DNA from: ZC4RG17 sp036259475
GTDB taxonomy: Bacteria > Actinomycetota > Acidimicrobiia > Spongiisociales > ZC4RG35
Length of the DNA stretch: 48,772 nucleotides
Direction: 5' to 3'
NCBI GenBank assembly: GCA_036259475.1
Contig: DATABS010000057.1
Location: forward strand, 1-48,772
Shown here one piece after another: positions 14,957-20,653 of this stretch. The notes below the pieces were generated by a model that worked only from the letters and a program-made list of their open reading frames with translations, searched no databases and was not told the DNA's origin. The position numbers and the translations under genes are program-made. Positions within the stretch are counted from its first letter, which is position 1. The number at the start of each line of letters is the position of its first letter.

Positions 14957-15895
14957 ATGGGGGAGCATCAGACGAGCGTCGTAGTCGCCACGCGCGACCG
15001 GAGGGACTCGCTGCGCGCAACGCTCGCCCGGCTCACGGCACGCGATTCCCGGCCGGTCGTCGTGGTCGACAACGGTTCCGACGATGGGACGCCGGCCATG
15101 GTCCGCCGCGACTTCCCCCAAGTGTGCCTCGTCCCCCTCGGTAGGAATCGGGGAGCCGCCGCCCGCAACATCGGGGTGGCCGTGGCAAGCACCGAGCTGG
15201 TGGCGTTCGCCGACGACGACTCATGGTGGGACACCGGGGCCCTAGCCACGGCAGAAAAGCTGTTCGGGGCATCCCCCGACCTCGGTCTGCTCGCCGCGCG
15301 GATCCTCGTCGGGCCTGACCGTCGCCTGGATCCGACCTGTGCCGAGATGGCGGCCGGCCCACTGGGACTTGACCGCCACGGGCACCGCCGGATCCTCGGT
15401 TTCGTGGCTTGCGGCGCGGTGGTGCGGCGAGAGGCGTTCCGGGAAGTCGGCGGATTCGAGGAACTCCTCTTCTTCCTGGGCGAGGAAGAGACCCTCGCCC
15501 TCGACCTGGCGGCCGCCGGGTGGGACCTCATCTACGCCCCCGAAGTCGTCGCCCTGCATCATCCAGGATCCGTCGAACGCCGCCGGGAAGCGAGGCATCG
15601 TCTGCAGACGAGGAACCGCCTGCTCTCTTCGATGATGCATCAGCCCTGGCCCGCCGTAACCCGCCAGCTCACCGACCTCGCCGGGGAGGCAATAACCGAT
15701 CGACATGCTCGCGCCGCCCTCGGCCAGGCACTGGTTCGGTTCCCGGGGGCGATCTCCCGACGTCGCCCTCTCCCGCCCGGTGTGGAGAAAGCCCGGCGGG
15801 CGGTCGAAGAGGGCTCCGAGCTGACAAACGGACGTTTGGGAGGACCTCCGAGAGGGAAATCCGTGCTGGAACCCGACGGAGGTGAGAAGCGATGA
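14957..15895 (+). CDS. GT2 glycosyltransferase
   Basis: A 312-residue GT-A fold glycosyltransferase. TSVVVATRDRRDSLRATLARL opens the nucleotide-binding domain, VVVVDNGSDDGT follows, and ARNIGVAVASTELVAFADDD carries the metal-binding DDD. Later FREVGGFEELLFFLGEEETLA resembles the GGFDE...ED block that holds the catalytic base. The last about 60 residues are basic and low in complexity. The ATG at 14957 lies 24 nt downstream of the small membrane gene, and the stop overlaps the holin-like gene by 4 nt. It is probably part of the heptose-glycan pathway but placed among stress genes. Substrate unknown. Confidence 0.88.
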   Translation: MGEHQTSVVVATRDRRDSLRATLARLTARDSRPVVVVDNGSDDGTPAMVRRDFPQVCLVPLGRNRGAAARNIGVAVASTELVAFADDDSWWDTGALATAEKLFGASPDLGLLAARILVGPDRRLDPTCAEMAAGPLGLDRHGHRRILGFVACGAVVRREAFREVGGFEELLFFLGEEETLALDLAAAGWDLIYAPEVVALHHPGSVERRREARHRLQTRNRLLSSMMHQPWPAVTRQLTDLAGEAITDRHARAALGQALVRFPGAISRRRPLPPGVEKARRAVEEGSELTNGRLGGPPRGKSVLEPDGGEKR

Positions 15896-16296
15896 GACAG
15901 CAGCACCAGTTGCCCAACTCCGGGGAGTCGGTCGGCGAGCTCGTCTCCCGCCTGACGAGAGAGGTGTCTGACCTCGTTAGCAGCCATATGGAGCTGGCGC
16001 GCGTGGAGATCACCTCGGACCTGCGTCGCGCCGGTAAGGGCGCCGGCATGCTCGGAGGAGCGGGAGTGGCGGGATATGTTGCCTTGCTGCTCGCCTCGGT
16101 GGCGGCTGCCGTCGGCCTGGGCGAGGTCGTTCCGCTGTGGGCGGGTTTTCTCATCGTGGCGGGCATCTGGGCGCTCGCCGCCGGGATACTGGCCCTGGTC
16201 GGTCGCAAGGAGTTGGACCGGATGACCCCGATAGCGGAAAACACCAAGCGCGAATTCGAGCACGATCGGGACTGGGTCAAGAGGCGCTCGGCTTGA
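15892..16296 (+). CDS. Holin-superfamily-like membrane protein (Phage_holin_3_6 type)
   Basis: A 134-residue membrane protein. An amphipathic N-terminus (SVGELVSRLTREVSDLVSSHMELARVEI) precedes two transmembrane segments (about residues 50-75 and 82-105) and a charged tail. This is the layout of PF07332 proteins, common in actinobacterial chromosomes among stress-membrane genes rather than in phage lysis cassettes. The ATG at 15892 overlaps the TGA of the GT2 gene, and its own stop overlaps the next TTG. No phage genes are nearby, so a lysis role is unlikely. Probably affects membrane properties; exact role unknown. Confidence 0.82.
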   Translation: MRQQHQLPNSGESVGELVSRLTREVSDLVSSHMELARVEITSDLRRAGKGAGMLGGAGVAGYVALLLASVAAAVGLGEVVPLWAGFLIVAGIWALAAGILALVGRKELDRMTPIAENTKREFEHDRDWVKRRSA

Positions 16297-16613
16297 ACGA
16301 CCGGACCCCCCGGGAATGGATCCGCCTCGGTCTCGGAGGAGGCTCCCTCATATTGGGGGCGTGGGGGGCGGTCGCTCCCGCCGGCCTTGCCCGCCTCCTC
16401 GGCGTGGATGCTGTCGCCGCCAGGATCATCGGGTTCCGCGATCTGGGATCAGCCTGGATGATTCTCGGCACCGGAGGTCCCGTCGCCTACGCGACTCGAG
16501 CGGTCTTCGACTTCGGGGACGCCGTCACCATGGCACGGAGAAAGCCCCTGATCGCGGTGGGAGCTGCATTTTCGGCGGTGGTGGGCGCGGCCGCCGCCAT
16601 CCGCGCCCGATAG
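16293..16613 (+). CDS. Small multi-pass membrane protein
   Basis: A 106-residue hydrophobic protein with about three membrane segments. Pieces such as LGGGSLILGAWGAVAPAGLA, RIIGFRDLGSAWMILGTG and FDFGDAVTMARR resemble the membrane region that accompanies some SRPBCC (cyclase/dehydrase) proteins, where an R-(E/D)-LG motif follows a LARLLG motif. The proposed start is a TTG at 16293 that overlaps the upstream TGA (TTGA); no better start exists between it and the first membrane segment. The window also holds two SRPBCC genes, but not adjacent. Function unknown. Confidence 0.65.
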   Translation: MNDRTPREWIRLGLGGGSLILGAWGAVAPAGLARLLGVDAVAARIIGFRDLGSAWMILGTGGPVAYATRAVFDFGDAVTMARRKPLIAVGAAFSAVVGAAAAIRAR

Positions 16614-16614
16614 C

Positions 16615-16639
16615 GGTTTGTCGGCTCTGTGACTGGGTA
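16615..16639 (+). promoter_or_regulatory. SigB/SigF-type promoter for the general-stress-like gene
   Basis: GGTTT (16615-16619), 15 nt, GGGTA (16635-16639). Exact match. The -10 box forms the inner part of the left arm of the hairpin at 16625-16663. Confidence 0.75.
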
Positions 16640-16663
16640 GCTAGTTCGTACCCAGCCACAGAG
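16625..16663 (+). promoter_or_regulatory. Hairpin spanning promoter -10 and ribosome site
   Basis: CTCTGTGACTGGGTA and TACCCAGCCACAGAG form a 15-bp stem with one A-C mismatch around a 9-nt loop. The left arm contains the -10 box of the promoter at 16615-16639. The right arm ends in the GAG that starts the GAGGT ribosome site for the ATG at 16671. It could be a protein-binding palindrome or, with a longer transcript from upstream, a translation-blocking hairpin. Confidence 0.5.
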
Positions 16664-16670
16664 GTATCAG

Positions 16671-17219
16671 ATGAGCGACCGTGACATCGAAGGCCGCCCC
16701 GGCCTCGACAGCAGCGATCTCCCCGAAGGGGGCCATTCCATCGTCGCCACCATGGCGGACATGGACTCCGCTCGGCTAGTGGTGGAGGATTTGGAAGCGC
16801 ACGGCGTCCCCCCCGGATCGATCTCTCTCAAGACCGCCGTGGCGCCCGAGGACGACCGCGCCAACGAGCAGATGCCAGAATCCGACGCGTTCACCGACAT
16901 CACCCGTTCGGTTCTCGCCGGCGGAGCGGCCGGAGCCGTGGTGGGCGGTGTGATCGGCTGGCTGCTGGCGCTGGCGATGCCAGGCCTGGAGGTCATATGG
17001 GGGATCGTGTTCGGGGCGATCTTCGGGTCCGCTATCGGCGGCTCCGCCGGTGGGATGGCGGTGGCCAAGCACAACTCACCGGCATGGCGCGAGACTTATG
17101 AGGCGGCCGAGGGCGGACCCGTATCAGTAGGGGTGCGCGACGGCGACGTCGAGGTAGTCAAGGCCGCCGGGGAGATAATCGACCAGCACGAGCCAATTCA
17201 TGTCGATCGTTCCACCTGA
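16671..17219 (+). CDS. General-stress-protein-like membrane protein with glycine-zipper core
   Basis: A 182-residue protein. Residues about 22-55 (HSIVATMADMDSARLVVEDL, then GVPPGSISL) resemble the ferredoxin-like domain of YflT/GSP17M general stress proteins. The middle (about 80-125) is a glycine/alanine-rich hydrophobic hairpin (GGAAGAVVGGVIGWLLALAM and IFGSAIGGSAGGMAVA). The C-terminal part (VSVGVRDGDVEVVKAAGEII) resembles another alpha-beta half-domain. The ATG at 16671 has a GAGGT ribosome site. An exact SigB/SigF promoter lies upstream, and the sigma gene faces it from the right with only 8 nt between stops. Role inferred as a stress-induced membrane protein. Confidence 0.78.
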   Translation: MSDRDIEGRPGLDSSDLPEGGHSIVATMADMDSARLVVEDLEAHGVPPGSISLKTAVAPEDDRANEQMPESDAFTDITRSVLAGGAAGAVVGGVIGWLLALAMPGLEVIWGIVFGAIFGSAIGGSAGGMAVAKHNSPAWRETYEAAEGGPVSVGVRDGDVEVVKAAGEIIDQHEPIHVDRST

Positions 17220-17227
17220 GCCCGTCT

Positions 17228-17947
17228 TCAGGCGTCCATGAGGACGCGCAGCTTCTCCAGCGTCGACGTCAAGATGCGGGAAACGTGCATCTGGGAGATG
17301 TCCATCTCCTCGGCGATCTGACGCTGGGTTAGGTTCTCGTAGAAGCGCAGATGGAGAATCCGTCGTTCCCGCTCCGGGCGAGCCTCGAGGAGAGGCTTGA
17401 GCGCATCGAGGTCGTCGAACTGGTCCATGCGCGGGTCGTGGTGGCCAAGGAAGTCCATGCGGGTGGTGCCTTCCCCCCGCACCTGGGCCTCGAGAGCGTC
17501 CGGCCGGTATGCCGTCCCCAGGGCGGCCGCCTCGGTGACTTCATGCGGCGTCAGACCGGTCTCGGCAGATATCTCTTCGACCGTCGGTGAGCGACCCAAC
17601 CGCTGAGTCAACTCCTCGTCGACGCGCCGGCAGAGGACTGTGATGTCCTTGAGCCGGCGGGGGACCGCCGTTGCCCACCCGGCATCTCGAAAGTAGCGCT
17701 TGATCTCGCCTGTGATGGTGGGTACGGCGAAGCTGATGAAACGGCTCCCGTAACAGGGGTCATAGCGGTCGATGGCGTTGAGGAGACCCAGAAATGCCAC
17801 TTGCCTGAGATCCTCGGACTCCAGTCCCCGATAGGCGTAGCGGTTGGCCAGGTGAAGGGCGAGAGGACGGTAGAGATCGAACAAGTCCCGACGAGCGGCC
17901 GGATCGGGCATGAGGTCGAATAGCGGTGCTGCCTTCTCGTCATTCAT
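17228..17947 (-). CDS. RNA polymerase sigma factor, SigB/SigF/SigG family
   Basis: A 239-residue group-3 sigma factor. Region 2 is clear (HLANRYAYRGLESEDLRQVA, GLLNAIDRYDP, FISFAVPTITGEIKRYFRD), followed by region 3 (LTQRLGRSPTVEEISAETGL) and a C-terminal region 4 helix-turn-helix (LTQRQIAEEMDISQMHVSRI). This is the layout of general-stress and sporulation sigma factors that recognise GTTT...GGGTA promoters. The ATG at 17947 is set by a GGGAGGT ribosome site 3 nt upstream; the frame extends further but without one. A near-consensus promoter of its own type (17982-18006) suggests autoregulation. No anti-sigma or RsbV/RsbW gene is in the window, so its control lies elsewhere. Confidence 0.93.
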   Translation of the reverse strand: MNDEKAAPLFDLMPDPAARRDLFDLYRPLALHLANRYAYRGLESEDLRQVAFLGLLNAIDRYDPCYGSRFISFAVPTITGEIKRYFRDAGWATAVPRRLKDITVLCRRVDEELTQRLGRSPTVEEISAETGLTPHEVTEAAALGTAYRPDALEAQVRGEGTTRMDFLGHHDPRMDQFDDLDALKPLLEARPERERRILHLRFYENLTQRQIAEEMDISQMHVSRILTSTLEKLRVLMDA

Positions 17948-17981
17948 GTGACCTCCCTGGAAGACGGTGAATCGACGTAGG

Positions 17982-18006
17982 TACCCAACCGATGAGGCGA
18001 TCAACC
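17982..18006 (-). promoter_or_regulatory. SigB/SigF-like promoter of the sigma factor gene
   Basis: Read on the minus strand, GGTTG (18006-18002), 15 nt, GGGTA (17986-17982): one -35 mismatch. It lies 34 nt upstream of the ATG at 17947 and implies autoregulation. Confidence 0.65.
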
Positions 18007-18047
18007 AGGGTCGCGAAAAACTCCTCTGACAAGGAAGAGCCGCGGGT

Positions 18048-18077
18048 GCGATCCGGGCGGATGACCGCCCGGATCGC
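18048..18077. terminator. Perfect 13-bp hairpin after the small zinc-site gene
   Basis: GCGATCCGGGCGG and CCGCCCGGATCGC flank the loop ATGA. It starts 5 nt beyond the stop codon of the leftward gene ending at 18083, just before the sigma promoter, so it probably insulates that promoter. No T-tract. Confidence 0.55.
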
Positions 18078-18082
18078 AGTGG

Positions 18083-18289
18083 TCAGCGGGTGGGGACACC
18101 CCTCAATACCGGGAAGTGCGGGGGAGTGTGAGCACGGCAGTAGTTATCCAGGTTGTAGCGGCTCAATACCGTCGAGCATGTCTCGTCAGAACACACCCGG
18201 CCCTCGCGGGCAGTCTTGGGGGACCGGCCGACGTTGGCCGACAGCGATCCCGAGAATCGGAAAGCTTCTGAGCCTCTGGTAGTAGCCAT
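18083..18289 (-). CDS. Small cysteine/histidine protein, probable zinc site
   Basis: A 68-residue protein whose C-terminal half carries C33-x4-C38-x12-C51-x2-H54, within VCSDETCSTVLSRYNL. The T-x-LS-x-YN signature between the cysteines resembles short actinobacterial proteins and the tails of some regulators with a C..C..LS.YN...C..H pattern. It is probably a zinc ribbon. The ATG at 18289 is chosen because a SigB/SigF-like promoter (18300-18324) ends 10 nt upstream, as for other genes of the set; the frame also extends to 18412. Ribosome site weak, consistent with a leaderless mRNA. Function unknown. Confidence 0.6.
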   Translation of the reverse strand: MATTRGSEAFRFSGSLSANVGRSPKTAREGRVCSDETCSTVLSRYNLDNYCRAHTPPHFPVLRGVPTR

Positions 18290-18299
18290 GGCCGCCAGA

Positions 18300-18324
18300 T
18301 ACCCCGCTTCCCCAAGACGAAAAC
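18300..18324 (-). promoter_or_regulatory. SigB/SigF-like promoter for the small zinc-site gene
   Basis: Read on the minus strand, GTTTT (18324-18320), 15 nt, GGGTA (18304-18300). It ends 10 nt before the ATG at 18289. Confidence 0.55.
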
Positions 18325-18423
18325 ATGGATTCGAGATGTTGAGTTTGAACTTCTCGCATGTTGGGTAGCGGCGCCAGGTAGACACGAAGCGGAGCGTCCA
18401 GTGTCTGGACACCCTCCGCGCGG

Positions 18424-18449
18424 GGTTTAGAGGAACCCGGCGGCGGGTA
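18424..18449 (+). promoter_or_regulatory. SigB/SigF-type promoter for the small lipoprotein gene
   Basis: GGTTT (18424-18428), 16 nt, GGGTA (18445-18449). Both boxes are exact. The start codon is 37 nt downstream with a ribosome site between. Confidence 0.7.
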
Positions 18450-18486
18450 CGACACCATGACCGCGATCCGAAGGAGGATCACAGCA

Positions 18487-18684
18487 ATGCGTATCAGGAA
18501 ATCGATCGCGATCCTGACCGTCATGACGGCGATGTTCACCGTCGCATGTGAGGCGGACGAGGATCCTGGCACCGATGTAGGCGACGTAGGTGTAACCACC
18601 ATCGCCCCCGGAGGGGACGATCTGGGCGGCACGACCATGCCACCCGCTGGCGACACCACGGACACCACGGTGGCCGGCGGATAA
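18487..18684 (+). CDS. Small predicted lipoprotein, acidic and Thr-rich
   Basis: A 65-residue protein with a basic N-terminus (MRIRK), a hydrophobic core (SIAILTVMTAMFTVA) and Cys21 followed by acidic residues. This fits a lipoprotein signal, although the lipobox (TVAC) is not ideal. The mature part would be about 45 residues rich in Gly, Asp and Thr with the repeat TTxAPGGDD / TTMPPAGDTTDTT, low in complexity and probably disordered outside the membrane. An AAGGAGG ribosome site fixes the ATG at 18487 over the upstream in-frame ATG at 18457. It has an exact SigB/SigF-type promoter and a strong terminator behind it. Function unknown. Confidence 0.65.
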   Translation: MRIRKSIAILTVMTAMFTVACEADEDPGTDVGDVGVTTIAPGGDDLGGTTMPPAGDTTDTTVAGG

Positions 18685-18709
18685 CACCGCCGTCCAACGG
18701 CAAAGGATG

Positions 18710-18739
18710 GAAGAGGTCCGCCGAACGGCGGGCCTCTTC
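18710..18739. terminator. Bidirectional hairpin terminator
   Basis: A 14-bp inverted repeat (GAAGAGGTCCGCCG and CGGCGGGCCTCTTC, one G-T wobble, almost no loop) lies between the convergent genes ending at 18684 and 18758. Short A/T-rich flanks support a two-way terminator. Confidence 0.65.
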
Positions 18740-18757
18740 TTCGTGGGCGATAGCGCT

Positions 18758-19015
18758 CTAGGCGGGTGTGCGGCTGGCGCTCGCCGCCTGGTAGATGAGC
18801 AACAGGATGACCGCCCCGATGACCGATCCGAATATCCCGGTGGCGGTCACTTCCAGCTTCCCCTCGAACAGTTTCCCGATGAAACCGCCGACCAGAGATC
18901 CGGCCAGGCCCAGGAGAAGTGTGGGGAACCATCCCATTCGGTTGCTGCCGGGGACAAAGAGGCGGGCAAGGATGCCGGCCATGAAACCCACGAGCAGCAG
19001 GGTGATGAAAGCCAT
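18758..19015 (-). CDS. GlsB/YeaQ/YmgE-family stress membrane protein
   Basis: An 85-residue protein of the transglycosylase-associated (PF04226) family, with three hydrophobic segments: ITLLLVGFMAGILARLFVPG, then GWFPTLLLGLAGSLVGGFIG, then GIFGSVIGAVILLLIYQAA. Family members are stress-induced inner-membrane proteins without proven enzyme activity. The length is normal for the family. Its ATG at 19015 has a GAAAGGAG ribosome site, and an exact SigB/SigF-type promoter lies at 19045-19069, fitting the known stress induction of the family. Confidence 0.9.
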   Translation of the reverse strand: MAFITLLLVGFMAGILARLFVPGSNRMGWFPTLLLGLAGSLVGGFIGKLFEGKLEVTATGIFGSVIGAVILLLIYQAASASRTPA

Positions 19016-19044
19016 GTCGGCTCCTTTCGCTCGTCGCCTTCAGC

Positions 19045-19069
19045 TACCCCTGTACCTCCGCTCCAAACC
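19045..19069 (-). promoter_or_regulatory. SigB/SigF-type promoter for the GlsB-like gene
   Basis: Read on the minus strand, GGTTT (19069-19065), 15 nt, GGGTA (19049-19045). Exact match, 29 nt before the ATG at 19015. Confidence 0.75.
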
Positions 19070-19081
19070 CGAGGTGGGCGG

Positions 19082-19288
19082 TTATAACGACTCAGGGTCC
19101 TGTGACTCCGCGCCCGGCCCGGCGGGACGCGAACCCGGCGGGTAGGCCTCGCCCGTCGGCCCCTCGCCTTCTTCGCCGTCGACGGAGTCGAGACCTTCGA
19201 GGTCGTCGGCAGGATGCGGCTGACGGGCCATCACCCAGAACACCGCGATCAGCAGCACCACTGCTCCGACTGCGATGAGAATCTCCAT
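19082..19288 (-). CDS. Small membrane-anchored protein
   Basis: A 68-residue protein with one N-terminal transmembrane segment (ILIAVGAVVLLIAVFWVMA, residues 3-21) and an acidic, Pro/Gly-rich tail likely to be disordered. No family recognised. The ATG at 19288 follows a modest ribosome site (GAGCAGG). A SigB/SigF-like promoter at 19300-19324 ends 11 nt upstream, giving a very short leader. It lies between the GlsB-like gene and topoisomerase IB, all transcribed leftward but apparently from separate promoters. Function unknown. Confidence 0.62.
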   Translation of the reverse strand: MEILIAVGAVVLLIAVFWVMARQPHPADDLEGLDSVDGEEGEGPTGEAYPPGSRPAGPGAESQDPESL

Positions 19289-19299
19289 GACCTGCTCAC

Positions 19300-19324
19300 T
19301 ACCCGGCTAGAGAGGGGCGAAACT
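19300..19324 (-). promoter_or_regulatory. SigB/SigF-like promoter for the 19288 gene
   Basis: Read on the minus strand, AGTTT (19324-19320), 15 nt, GGGTA (19304-19300): one -35 mismatch. Confidence 0.6.
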
Positions 19325-19328
19325 GCAC

Positions 19329-20342
19329 TCAGGCCTGAAACAGCCGGTTGACGGTCGACTCGGACCGGTCGAGCCACTTCCCCCGGCGCGACCGATGCCA
19401 GGCGGCGGAGAGCCTCCCGTCGTTGAACGATTCCTCGACGATCGGATGGACATAGGAGCCCCGGGCTATCTCGCGGGTGTTGCCCAGCCGATCGGCGGCG
19501 CGGTCGACCGCATCTAGGTACTGCTTGGCCGGCGAGATGTCCGATTGACCGTTGGAGGCGAGGTGGCCCGCCACGATGGCGGTGGCCCCCCAGGTGCGAA
19601 AGTCCTTGGCCGTGAACGATTGCCCGGTGGCGTCGGCCAGGTAGAGATTGACATCGGTCGAGCTGACGGCACCGACGCCCTCGTCGCCCTCGTAGGAAAA
19701 CAGCGTCTGGCCGGCCAGTTCCTGACACCGGGCGATCAGCGACGCGAGACGCCCGTCGGAGAACACGAGCTGCTGGTCGGCGCCCCCCTTGGCGGCGAAG
19801 GCGAAATGGACGTGGGAGCCCGCCACCTCAACGTGGTCGGCCGTCAAGGTCGTTAGACCGTACGACTCGTTCGCCTCGACGTACTGGCGGCTCCCCACCC
19901 GGATCAGGGTCTGGTCGAGCACCGCCACCGCCAGCGCCACGACCTTGGGCCGGGCCATTCCCGGCATCCGCAGATCCGAGTCGATTCTCTTCCTGAGGCG
20001 AATGAGACGCTTCCCGAAGGGTTTCATTCGATCGAACTTGGCCTCGTCCCGGGCGTCCTCCCAGTCCGGGTGGTAGATGTACTGCTTGCGTCCGGCCTCG
20101 TCATATCCGGTGGCGAGGACATGGCTCCTGGGCTTGGGCGAGATCCACACCTGATCCCACGCCGGCGGGATGACGAGCGACTCGATCCGGGCCCGTTCGT
20201 TGCCATTCAGCGTCTCGCCCTCGAGGCCCTGATAGGTGAAGCCCTTGCCCCGACGCATCCGTCGATACCCCGGCTGATCGTCGGTCATATAGAGCAGTCC
20301 GGCGGCTTCGGCCAGGTCTCGGGAGGCGGCGCGCTCGGTCAT
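19329..20342 (-). CDS. DNA topoisomerase IB (poxvirus type)
   Basis: A 337-residue type IB topoisomerase, which relaxes supercoils through a 3'-phosphotyrosine intermediate. The N-terminal DNA-binding part has RGKGFTYQGLEGETL and IPPAWDQVWISP. The catalytic domain has LIRVGSRQYVEANESYGLTTL, SFTAKDFRTWGAT with the catalytic arginine, and GSYVHPIV with the nucleophilic tyrosine. The length matches bacterial poxvirus-like enzymes. The ATG at 20342 begins MTERAASRDLAEAAGLLYMTDD; upstream in-frame sequence is antisense to the zinc-ribbon region and unlikely to be coding. A possible SigB/SigF-like promoter lies at 20356-20381, so it may belong to the stress set. Confidence 0.93.
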   Translation of the reverse strand: MTERAASRDLAEAAGLLYMTDDQPGYRRMRRGKGFTYQGLEGETLNGNERARIESLVIPPAWDQVWISPKPRSHVLATGYDEAGRKQYIYHPDWEDARDEAKFDRMKPFGKRLIRLRKRIDSDLRMPGMARPKVVALAVAVLDQTLIRVGSRQYVEANESYGLTTLTADHVEVAGSHVHFAFAAKGGADQQLVFSDGRLASLIARCQELAGQTLFSYEGDEGVGAVSSTDVNLYLADATGQSFTAKDFRTWGATAIVAGHLASNGQSDISPAKQYLDAVDRAADRLGNTREIARGSYVHPIVEESFNDGRLSAAWHRSRRGKWLDRSESTVNRLFQA

Positions 20343-20355
20343 GGTCCGGGCCGAA

Positions 20356-20381
20356 TACCACGACGACCGACGCCGTAAACC
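20356..20381 (-). promoter_or_regulatory. Possible SigB/SigF-like promoter for topoisomerase IB
   Basis: Read on the minus strand, GGTTT (20381-20377), 16 nt, TGGTA (20360-20356): one mismatch in the -10 box. It ends 13 nt before the ATG at 20342. Confidence 0.4.
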
Positions 20382-20478
20382 GAAGCCCAATCCCTTCATG
20401 GACGGTGGCAGTCGGAATCGACCGCTCAGATCGGAAGAAGAGGGTGGGCGTCCGTCAGGGTCGAAAGAAGCTACGGGA

Positions 20479-20616
20479 TCAGGACGAAACGACGTCGTTG
20501 TCGACGGGGAGATCCGCCCCGCAGTGGGGGCACTTCGCATCGACGGCGTCCTCGTCGTCGATGAAGCGGCCACACTCCAGACATGTCCGGTCGAGCCAAC
20601 ATGCGCTGTCGCCCAT
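20479..20616 (-). CDS. 45-residue zinc-ribbon protein
   Basis: A very short frame encoding a protein with CLEC (C12-x2-C15) and CPHC (C29-x2-C32), the two knuckles of a zinc ribbon, plus a further cysteine at residue 6. Between them lies an acidic segment (FIDDEDAVDAK). Small one-ribbon proteins of this kind are frequent in actinobacteria and often go unannotated. The ATG at 20616 and TGA at 20479-20481 fit the gap between topoisomerase IB and the divergent NYN gene. Support is the intact double CxxC pattern and the fit to the gap; no strong ribosome site is visible. Function unknown. Confidence 0.6.
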   Translation of the reverse strand: MGDSACWLDRTCLECGRFIDDEDAVDAKCPHCGADLPVDNDVVSS

Positions 20617-20640
20617 ACCACCATCCTACCGGCAGCGTCC

Positions 20641-20646
20641 TACTCT
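20641..20646 (+). promoter_or_regulatory. -10 box for leaderless NYN gene
   Basis: TACTCT (TAnnnT) followed by exactly 7 nt and the ATG at 20654, the spacing expected of a leaderless transcript. No clear -35 box. Confidence 0.5.
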
Positions 20647-20653
20647 CCCGTCC

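Noticed and set aside
15892..16296. Phage lysis gene or prophage remnant
   Set aside because: No other phage genes are near; holin-superfamily proteins of this type are common stand-alone membrane proteins in actinobacteria.
17228..18077. RsbV/RsbW-type anti-sigma partner next to the sigma factor
   Set aside because: Neighbouring frames show no kinase-like or STAS domain; the partner is not in the window.
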